A stretch of 64,000 nt of DNA from Flavobacteriales bacterium (GTDB taxonomy: Bacteria > Bacteroidota > Bacteroidia > Flavobacteriales_D > Sanyastnellaceae), in contig JAIBBG010000009.1 in assembly GCA_019694805.1 (NCBI GenBank), forward strand, positions 1-64,000. The letters are read 5' to 3'. Below are positions 1-7,967 of this stretch, piece after piece. Under the pieces are notes generated by a model, which saw only the letters and a program-made list of their open reading frames with translations, was not told where the DNA came from and did not search any database. Position 1 is the first letter of the stretch. The number at the start of each line of letters is the position of its first letter. The position numbers and the translations under genes are program-made.

Positions 1-190
1 CCGATGCAAGTTGTGAAGCGACGCTTTTACTCCAGGCCATTGGTTCAGACAACTGTAGCAATTACAGCATCACATCCAGTACAACAGACTTCACTTTTGG
101 AACTGGAAATCATCAGATCACATGGACTATTGTAGATGATGCTGGCAACAACAATGCTTGCTTGGCCAATATCACAGTGCTTGACACCAT
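1..190 (+). repeat. Near-identical direct repeat copy 1 in adhesin gene
   Basis: These bases match 961-1150 with only a handful of substitutions, including positions 52, 55, 101, 151 and 176. The repeat may extend further upstream, beyond the window. It codes for most of one HYR module. The offset is exactly 960 bp, or four modules. Confidence 0.95.
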
Positions 191-3100
191 TGCTCCGATC
201 ATCACTTGCGAGTCTCTGATAACTGATACCATCTTCGATCAAAGCACGTCACTCTTCATGGCTGTGCAAGTTCCGATCGTCGATGACAATTGTAGTTTCT
301 CATTCAGCAATTCATACAACAATACCACTGATGCCAGCGACATGTACAATGTCGGAAGTCATCAAGTGTTGTGGACCGCGACGGATGCCTCAGGCAATGA
401 GTCGACATGTGTGACAACTGTCGAAGTCATTTCAAACTTTGCTCCTTTCATCATTTGTCCGAACGATACCATCGTTTATTCCAGCGCTACAGGTTGTGAT
501 GTCAATGTACAATTGCCATTACCGCTCACCAATTTGGCCAATCCAATCAATGACTACAACGGAGGCCATGACGCCAGTGACATTTATCCATTGGGAAGTA
601 CCACTATCATGTGTAGCGCAGATGACATCAACAACATCACGCATACCTGTCAGGTGAGTGTGACTGTGGTAGATACCATTGCACCAATCGTTGTTTGTCC
701 TAACGATACCATACTTGAACTTATCGCTGGTCAGTGCGACATCGAATACACACCGGTGATCCCTCAACAAATTGACAACTGCAATATCATGAGCAGCGGT
801 TGGGATGTTGCAACAGCCAATTACGTTCCTGGCAATTACGCGATCACTTTCACCTCAACAGATGAAAGTGGCAACAGCAGTGTGTGTCAACAGAACATTC
901 AAGTGGTCGACCTCATTATTCCATCGATTGATTGTCCGAACGACACCACAGTTTACCTCACCGATGCAAGTTGTGAAGCGACGCTTTTACTCCAGGCCAT
1001 TGGTTCAGACAATTGCAGCAATTACAGCATCACATCCAGTACAACAGACTTCACTTTTGGCACTGGAAATCATCAGATCACATGGACTATTGTAGATGAT
1101 GCTGGCAACAGCAATGCTTGCTTGGCCAATATCACGGTGCTTGACACCATCGCTCCTATGATCTGGTGTGAAAGCACGGTGAATGACACCCTTTACTTCA
1201 ATGAGCTGAATACTTTCCTCACCATTCCATCACCTCAAGTGAGCGATAATTGCACAGTCTCCTATTCCAACGATTACAACAACAGCACAGATGCATCAGG
1301 CTTTTATTCCGAAGGCTTCTATCCTGTAACATGGACAGCGATTGATGCCAGTGGAAATACAGCAACGTGTATCACCGAAGTCAATGTGGTCACATCAACA
1401 GAAGAAATTTTGATCTGTCCAACCGATACCATTGTCTATGTTACATCATTGGAATGTGGCGCCCATATCAACATCTCACTGCCATTGACCAATATTTCAA
1501 ACTATACGAATAATTACAATGGCAGCATCGATGCCAGCGGATATTATCCTGTTGGTGAGTATCAAGTCCAATGGAGTGGCTTAAACAATGAGAATACCCT
1601 TCTCACCTGCTCTACCAGCGTAACAGTGTTGGATACCATTTCACCCGTGATCAATTGTCCTGATGAGATCATCATTCAAACGGAATCAGGTGAAAACATG
1701 GCGTACATCATACCAGAAACTCCTTTCACCAGTGATAATTGCGCTATTGACAGCATCAGCAATAGTTTGTTCCAGATGAACTCAACAGGTATTTCTCTTG
1801 GTTTGGGTAGTTATAATATGGCATGGACAGTTGTTGACATTCACGGAAATGTATCATCGTGCCTCAGTGTAATTCATGTCGTAGATACGATACAACCAGA
1901 AATACTGTGTATAGATACTATAGCACAATTTGTAGACAACGGATTATGCAGTGCTCAAGTATTGGTGAATCAACCTGAAATAACCAATTCGGAGCTCAAC
2001 CTCACGATCACCAATGATCTTGGCATGAACAACGGTGAGTATTATGAATTCCCTACCGGCATAACAACAATGACATGGACCGTTACAGACATCAACAATA
2101 ATACTTCAACGTGCAGCACTGTGTGCATCATCACAGACAATCTTGCACCTATCGTTTATTGTGAAGACACCATTACAGCTTATGTCACAGATCAGGAATG
2201 TGTCACATGGGTTGAATTAGAGACGCCAGAATTCTTCGAAAACTGTACACATTCATCCACTACCAATTCATACAACGGAGCTTTCAGTGCCAGTGATTTC
2301 TATCCTCATGGTGAAACCGATATCAATTGGTTTGTTTCCGACATCAATGGAAATTTAGGAATGTGCACAACTACAATACAGGTGATTGATACTGTAGCAC
2401 CAGAACTTTTCTGTCCAGATACCCTCGCGATATCCTTACTTCTGGGCGAATCCTATCATGTGCCAGACTTCAGTGAATTGGTTTTGCCCACCGATACTTG
2501 CAACTATGTGATCAATTATTGGCAGGAAATCGCTGAAGGCACTTTGATCCAAGCAGACACTACCATTCTATTCTTTGCACAAGATCAGGCGGGGAATACA
2601 ACGGAATGTTCGATTGTCATAGAGATAGAATATCCGAACACACCTATCATACCTGATTGTCCGGATATTATTTCATTCTTTGCAGATACGGATTGCCATA
2701 TTGTGGTGACAGATCATACATCCGACATTTCATCGCTATTACCTCCAAATAGCAATTACACTGTTCATCAATCTCCTGAACCTGGGGTGTATAGTGCAGT
2801 TACTGAAATTCAATTCTGGATTACCGACATCAATGGTCTTACAAGCGACACATGCTCAACACCTGTGCAGGTCATAGATAATACTCCACCAGTACTGGTG
2901 AATGCGACTGATGCCATCCTGTACTTAGACAGCAACTGCGAGTCGATTATTCCGGATTTCTCCGAATGGATTAGCTATGAAGATGCATGTGGCAACGTCG
3001 TCGTGTATAGTCAAAATCCAACAGCAGGCACCGTCATTCAAGGAATACAAACCATCAATGCCACATACTGGATGATGGATGAAGAAGGTAATACAACAAC

Positions 3101-4808
3101 ACTTCCATATTTATTCGACATCATAGTACTCGATACCATTTCGCCCGTGATGCTGCCCTTGAACCCAATGGTAATTTATCAGACAGAAGATTGTCAGTAC
3201 AACATGCCAGATATCGCATCCACCGCCATCAGTCTCTCATGCGATGAAGTGACCATTTCGCAATCACAACCTGCGGGTGTATTCACACCAACTCCAAATT
3301 TCACGGGAATAACCATCCTGGCAACGGATGAATCGGGCAATGAAACTTCGCAATTTGTATCCATCCAACTTGCGGACACCATAGCACCAGTGATCAGTGT
3401 GCTTGATGATGTGGTTATTCCACAGGATCCAGGTATGTGTGGAGCACAATTAGATCTCTTATCACTCATCGAAATTTCCGATTGTGATGATCTGGTTGCT
3501 ATTACGCTCAGTGAAGACAATGGCGGTATCTATTCGATCGGTGAACACGACATCAGCTATTACGCCGTTGATGGATCTGGCAATCAGAGTGCAACTCACA
3601 CAGTACATATTACGGTGCAAGACACAGAAGCTCCAACTTTCATTTCTGTCAATGATACCACGATTTGTCAATTGCCATTTACACAACCAATTTACGTCAA
3701 CGATTGTGGTAATTTGATTCAAGTTCAAGATAATAATCCGACATTGATCGTTGGAACCAACCTGCTGCAATTCACCTACAGCGATGGTACGCACACTATA
3801 GATTACAGCTATCAGGTTATTGTACAAGAAATGCCCGAGATCGTTTGGACCACGCTCTCCGATAGCATTTGCCAGGAAGCAACCGAAATGGAAATACAAG
3901 TTTCCGGTCCGGACAATTACGTTATCTATATGGATGACATTGGGCTTGATCAAAACATCATCCATTTCAACGAACTTTCATCCGGAATGCACACGATAGA
4001 AGTTCAGGCAGAACATCTTGGTTGCACAGCACAAGTATCACAGACCTTCGAAATTGTAGATGCGCCATTGATCGATATCCTATCGGATACATTGGCCATT
4101 TGCGGTGAAGCAGTTCAAATGGAAGTGATGTCGACCGATGATCAATACATCTGGTCTATACCTTCCAGCATGAATGTCATATCGCATGGCCAAAACGAAT
4201 TCGAACTGGCAACCACTGCTTATGGAGAATTCGAAGTTCTCGTTCAATTGACAATCGCCGGATGCACGACCGTCGACAGCGTTATAGTAATATATGATGA
4301 ACCCGTAGCAACACCATTTGCAGGAGATGATCAGGAAATATACCTCACCTCATCTTCACTCGTCGAAAGTGCTGAAATCAGTGTTGGTCAAGCACATTGG
4401 TTTGCACCCGATAACCAAATTTATTTTGAAGATTCCACCCTTCAATCCACCACTGTTTATGGTCTAAGCCTTGGGCAAAATGAGATCATTCTTTTCGTAG
4501 AGAATGGAACATGCTCTGCATCAGATACCCTGATCATCAACGTTGGCGGACTTTTCATCCCATCTGGTTACTCTCCGAATGGTGATGGTAAAAATGATCA
4601 GTTCATCATCAAGGGTATTGAGAATATTGCAGAATCCTCACTGATCATTGTGAACAGATGGGGTCAATCCGTTTATTCTGCCGTTCGATATAACAACGAT
4701 TGGGATGGCCGTGATTCTGGAGGTGAAGCACTTCCAGACGATACATATTTCTACGAACTATCACTTGATGGAGAAAAACATCATGGTTATGTCGTACTTA
4801 AAAGATAA
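1..4808 (+). CDS. Giant HYR-repeat surface adhesin, T9SS type B cargo (5' end outside window)
   Basis: The frame is open from the first full codon at position 3, so the gene begins upstream; about 1,600 residues are visible. Around fifteen tandem modules of roughly 80 residues each begin with a DTIAP-like turn followed by a CPNDT-like strand and contain a DxSGN-like loop, the pattern of HYR (hyalin) immunoglobulin-like domains. Paired cysteines recur in most modules. The last 85 residues (PSGYSPNGDGKNDQF, then NRWGQSVY, then DGRD) form the gliding-motility-associated C-terminal domain (CHU_C), the type B sorting signal of the type IX secretion system. The protein is therefore expected outside the cell as a long adhesin of the SprB kind. 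The stop lies 2 nt before the PorP/SprF-like gene, which fits the usual pairing of type B cargo with such a partner. The first 190 bp of the window recur almost exactly 960 bp downstream. Confidence 0.93.
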   Translation, partial: DASCEATLLLQAIGSDNCSNYSITSSTTDFTFGTGNHQITWTIVDDAGNNNACLANITVLDTIAPIITCESLITDTIFDQSTSLFMAVQVPIVDDNCSFSFSNSYNNTTDASDMYNVGSHQVLWTATDASGNESTCVTTVEVISNFAPFIICPNDTIVYSSATGCDVNVQLPLPLTNLANPINDYNGGHDASDIYPLGSTTIMCSADDINNITHTCQVSVTVVDTIAPIVVCPNDTILELIAGQCDIEYTPVIPQQIDNCNIMSSGWDVATANYVPGNYAITFTSTDESGNSSVCQQNIQVVDLIIPSIDCPNDTTVYLTDASCEATLLLQAIGSDNCSNYSITSSTTDFTFGTGNHQITWTIVDDAGNSNACLANITVLDTIAPMIWCESTVNDTLYFNELNTFLTIPSPQVSDNCTVSYSNDYNNSTDASGFYSEGFYPVTWTAIDASGNTATCITEVNVVTSTEEILICPTDTIVYVTSLECGAHINISLPLTNISNYTNNYNGSIDASGYYPVGEYQVQWSGLNNENTLLTCSTSVTVLDTISPVINCPDEIIIQTESGENMAYIIPETPFTSDNCAIDSISNSLFQMNSTGISLGLGSYNMAWTVVDIHGNVSSCLSVIHVVDTIQPEILCIDTIAQFVDNGLCSAQVLVNQPEITNSELNLTITNDLGMNNGEYYEFPTGITTMTWTVTDINNNTSTCSTVCIITDNLAPIVYCEDTITAYVTDQECVTWVELETPEFFENCTHSSTTNSYNGAFSASDFYPHGETDINWFVSDINGNLGMCTTTIQVIDTVAPELFCPDTLAISLLLGESYHVPDFSELVLPTDTCNYVINYWQEIAEGTLIQADTTILFFAQDQAGNTTECSIVIEIEYPNTPIIPDCPDIISFFADTDCHIVVTDHTSDISSLLPPNSNYTVHQSPEPGVYSAVTEIQFWITDINGLTSDTCSTPVQVIDNTPPVLVNATDAILYLDSNCESIIPDFSEWISYEDACGNVVVYSQNPTAGTVIQGIQTINATYWMMDEEGNTTTLPYLFDIIVLDTISPVMLPLNPMVIYQTEDCQYNMPDIASTAISLSCDEVTISQSQPAGVFTPTPNFTGITILATDESGNETSQFVSIQLADTIAPVISVLDDVVIPQDPGMCGAQLDLLSLIEISDCDDLVAITLSEDNGGIYSIGEHDISYYAVDGSGNQSATHTVHITVQDTEAPTFISVNDTTICQLPFTQPIYVNDCGNLIQVQDNNPTLIVGTNLLQFTYSDGTHTIDYSYQVIVQEMPEIVWTTLSDSICQEATEMEIQVSGPDNYVIYMDDIGLDQNIIHFNELSSGMHTIEVQAEHLGCTAQVSQTFEIVDAPLIDILSDTLAICGEAVQMEVMSTDDQYIWSIPSSMNVISHGQNEFELATTAYGEFEVLVQLTIAGCTTVDSVIVIYDEPVATPFAGDDQEIYLTSSSLVESAEISVGQAHWFAPDNQIYFEDSTLQSTTVYGLSLGQNEIILFVENGTCSASDTLIINVGGLFIPSGYSPNGDGKNDQFIIKGIENIAESSLIIVNRWGQSVYSAVRYNNDWDGRDSGGEALPDDTYFYELSLDGEKHHGYVVLKR
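961..1150 (+). repeat. Near-identical direct repeat copy 2 in adhesin gene
   Basis: Second copy of the block at 1-190. After about position 1150 the two copies diverge sharply at the DNA level, but the order of module subtypes stays the same. That indicates an old four-module duplication whose one block was recently homogenised. Confidence 0.95.
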
Positions 4809-4810
4809 AC

Positions 4811-5725
4811 ATGGTAAAACACTTTCTGACATACCTGTTCTTTTTGATGATTGTATTCTGCCAGGCGCAGATTCATCCTCAGCAGACCCAATATATGTTC
4901 AATGCCATTGGCATCAATCCTGGTGCAGCTGGTCAACATCAGGCACTGAATGCAACCATCAACCACAGGACCATGTGGCGCGGTATAGAAGGCGCACCAA
5001 CCACGGATTATGTCACCGTTCACACACCATTGAAAAGAGAAAATATTGCTGTAGGCATGCAATTTTATCATGATAAGATTGGAGTGACATCTAGATCGAC
5101 CATCATGCTCAACGGTGCTTACCGTTTGCCATTGGGAAAAGGACATCTTGGATTTGGTCTCATGGCAGGAATCACTTCAGGAGTAAATGAGTGGTCACAA
5201 GTGAAGACCACGGAAGATGACGATGTTGTATTCAATTCGGGTGACAACAATTATCTGATTCCATCAACAGGTGCAGGTGTTTATTATCAAGACCAAAAAG
5301 CATTTGCTGGTATTTCCATTCCACAACTCTTGAGTGCCAAGTATGCCGGCGGTGGGACTTATAAAGCATCAGCGTCGATGGAAAATTTCACTTACCACAT
5401 CATGGCCGGGAAACAATTTCGATTGAACGACAACTTTACACTTTCAGCATCCACATTGGTGAAATACCAGAAGAATTTAACCATACAACCCGATATCACG
5501 GTATTGGGAGGTTATCAGGGTTTGTATGATGCAGGATTTACCTTCAGACCTGGCGATGCCATTTCTTTTATTGGAAGAGGAAAAATCAATCCTCAACTTA
5601 GACTCTCTTACAGTTACGACTACAACATCCATGCACTCGCGGGTTATTCCTCTGGTTCGCATGAGTTGGGATTGTCCTACACATTTATCTATAAAACCAA
5701 ATCACGCGATCCACGTATGATGTAA
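4811..5725 (+). CDS. PorP/SprF family type IX secretion system membrane protein
   Basis: 304 residues with a signal peptide (about 1-19, cleaved after FCQA). The mature start QIHPQQTQYMFNAIGINPG is the classic opening of PorP/SprF proteins, followed by the family features NPGAAG and TMWRGIEGAP and then alternating beta strands ending in an aromatic terminus typical of an outer-membrane barrel. Family members act with T9SS substrates carrying the type B sorting domain and are often encoded next to them. Here the gene starts 2 nt after the adhesin stop, so the two are almost certainly co-transcribed and this protein probably serves that adhesin. Which exact step it performs (translocation, anchoring or scaffold) cannot be read from the sequence. 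Confidence 0.92.
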   Translation: MVKHFLTYLFFLMIVFCQAQIHPQQTQYMFNAIGINPGAAGQHQALNATINHRTMWRGIEGAPTTDYVTVHTPLKRENIAVGMQFYHDKIGVTSRSTIMLNGAYRLPLGKGHLGFGLMAGITSGVNEWSQVKTTEDDDVVFNSGDNNYLIPSTGAGVYYQDQKAFAGISIPQLLSAKYAGGGTYKASASMENFTYHIMAGKQFRLNDNFTLSASTLVKYQKNLTIQPDITVLGGYQGLYDAGFTFRPGDAISFIGRGKINPQLRLSYSYDYNIHALAGYSSGSHELGLSYTFIYKTKSRDPRMM

Positions 5726-5728
5726 TTC

Positions 5729-7900
5729 ATGATCCGCCACCTTATAGTCATAGCGATCATTCATTCGATTACGATCAACCACTTCTTCTCGCAGGAAGTG
5801 ATCGTGCGTCCCTTGAACTGCAATGGTAAATTTCAGGACTATGCCCCTATTCCATATCTCAATGGCCTCATTTTCTGCAGTGACAGACCAAGCAGTTACG
5901 GCATCGTGTGGACGGACGAATCAGACAACTTTGAATCGCAGCTCTATTTTTTCCAAGACGAAAAAACCCAACCTTTCGGGCATGACATCAATAAGAGAGG
6001 CAACGATGGTCCGGTATGTTTTGATCCAACCTTTTCTACCTTATATCTCACCACTGCCATTCGTGATGACCATTTAAAGCCCACAGAAGCACAAGGTATT
6101 TTCATGCTTCAAAAAATGGGCGATGAATGGTCCGAGGCCATTCCATTTCCTTTCAATGCCAAAGATCAAACTTACAACTGCGGACATCCATCATTGGACG
6201 CTACTGGACAAAAACTATTTTTCACTTCTGATTTACCAGGTGGATTTGGTGGCAAGGACATTTATTATTCCTTATTGACTACTGACGGATGGAGCAAACC
6301 AGTGAATGCGGGACCTGAAGTCAACACCGAACACAATGAAATTTTTCCTTTCATGGCGAAGGACGGAACCTTGTACTACAGCAGTGACAGGAACAATCAA
6401 TATGACATTTACAAATCAGATCCTTTGAAAGGAAAATTCCTGCGCGGTGAAGCCATGCCATCACCTGTTAACTCGGAATTCAATGATTATGCCTTCAGCA
6501 TATCGGAAAACAACGAACACGGCTATTTCACATCAAACCGAATAGGTGGCCAAGATGATATCTACGCATATGATCTCAGTTATCCTGATTTCGAAAATTG
6601 CCCACCTGCTGAGGAACCATCTTTCTGCTATTTATTCGAAGAAACAGAAATAGTTCCTAATGATTCCATGCCCATGATATTTGAATGGGAACTTGGAGAT
6701 GGCGCAACAGCCCGCGGACTCAGTACAGAATATTGTTACAAAGATTTTGGAAACTATCATGTTGCTCTAAATGTTTATGACAGCCTCACCAAGGCAAGAT
6801 TTGCAAGGGTATCAGAAGTGGATGTCTCCATTACAAAATCACCCTATCCTTTTATCACCGCACCGGATAGTGTATCACCCAATATTCCTGTATTTCTTTC
6901 TGCAGATGGAACCGATATGAGTGATGTCAAAGCTGAAAAGTACTTCTGGAACTTTGGCGATGGATCACATGGATCAGGATTTGAGACATCGCATCCTTTT
7001 AAACAATCAGGCAAATACACCATACAACTCGGCATCATTGCCTTTCCGCCCGATGGTGGTGAAATCAGGCGATGCGCAACACATGACATCATGGTTGGTG
7101 CTGCAGAGGAAATTCAACAATGGGTAGCCGAACAAGAGGCCATCGCACAAAATGAAGTGTCGGAACCAGAAATTTCGAGCCTGCAAGAAGATATGGTTAT
7201 TGTAGAAAAGGACAGCACAACCTATTTGCAATACGCTCCGGATAGCACACTCTACTTTATAGAGTTTAAGGAATCAGCAGAAAGAATGAAGATGGATGAC
7301 CCATACTTCAACAACATCAAGTATGAGATTACCGAAAGATATGACTCAGCGGCAACGGCGTACAGATACTCTGTAGGACATACCAATGAAATGCCGGTGA
7401 TGATGCGCATTTATCGCGACATGGTAAGTAATGGTTATCTGGAAAGTATCATCCGCGAACAAGTGAGCAACGATTACGAAGCACAACTGATCAATAAGTG
7501 GTGGTATATGCCAGATTCGCTGGAATCAGCCTTCAATGCACACCTCAACAAGTTCAGTGACATCCGATTTGATTTTGGAACATACAATATCAATCCAGCT
7601 TCATTTGACAACCTCGACTACATAGCCGAGATCATGAACCTCGACCACAACATCAAGCTTCGCATCAAAGCCTATACAGATAGTATAGGTACCGATGCCA
7701 GAAATATGCAATTGGCTAAAAAACGAGCGGATTCGGTTTCAAAATACCTCACCGATGCCGGTGTCGATTCCAAACGTCTCATCGCAGTGGGATTTGGAGA
7801 AGCCATGCCAGTGGCAGAAAATGCCAGTGAAGAAGGTCGTGCACGCAATCGTCGTGTAGAATTCGAGATCATTACCGACGAAAGCCGTCGTCGGAAATAA
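5729..7900 (+). CDS. PD40/PKD/OmpA-family peptidoglycan-binding protein
   Basis: 723 residues with an N-terminal signal peptide (about 1-21). Residues about 55-290 hold WD40-like PD40 beta-propeller repeats (for example HPSLDATGQKLFFTSDLPGG and FPFMAKDGTLYYSSDR). One or two PKD-like domains follow (FEWELGDG near 330; YFWNFGDGSHGSG near 410). Residues about 610-720 are an OmpA C-terminal domain (TDSIGT...RADSV...GRARNRRVEF) with the Asp and Arg used to bind meso-diaminopimelate. The protein should sit in the periplasm attached to the outer membrane and cell wall. Such proteins accompany PorP/SprF genes in T9SS and gliding loci. The start is 3 nt after the PorP stop, so it is part of the operon. 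It is a paralogue of the next gene. Confidence 0.9.
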   Translation: MIRHLIVIAIIHSITINHFFSQEVIVRPLNCNGKFQDYAPIPYLNGLIFCSDRPSSYGIVWTDESDNFESQLYFFQDEKTQPFGHDINKRGNDGPVCFDPTFSTLYLTTAIRDDHLKPTEAQGIFMLQKMGDEWSEAIPFPFNAKDQTYNCGHPSLDATGQKLFFTSDLPGGFGGKDIYYSLLTTDGWSKPVNAGPEVNTEHNEIFPFMAKDGTLYYSSDRNNQYDIYKSDPLKGKFLRGEAMPSPVNSEFNDYAFSISENNEHGYFTSNRIGGQDDIYAYDLSYPDFENCPPAEEPSFCYLFEETEIVPNDSMPMIFEWELGDGATARGLSTEYCYKDFGNYHVALNVYDSLTKARFARVSEVDVSITKSPYPFITAPDSVSPNIPVFLSADGTDMSDVKAEKYFWNFGDGSHGSGFETSHPFKQSGKYTIQLGIIAFPPDGGEIRRCATHDIMVGAAEEIQQWVAEQEAIAQNEVSEPEISSLQEDMVIVEKDSTTYLQYAPDSTLYFIEFKESAERMKMDDPYFNNIKYEITERYDSAATAYRYSVGHTNEMPVMMRIYRDMVSNGYLESIIREQVSNDYEAQLINKWWYMPDSLESAFNAHLNKFSDIRFDFGTYNINPASFDNLDYIAEIMNLDHNIKLRIKAYTDSIGTDARNMQLAKKRADSVSKYLTDAGVDSKRLIAVGFGEAMPVAENASEEGRARNRRVEFEIITDESRRRK

Positions 7901-7967
7901 CCCACAACCACAGTCCCTTTCTTAAAAGTAACCTTCGGCCAATAATGCCGTAGAACGGTCACCCTTT

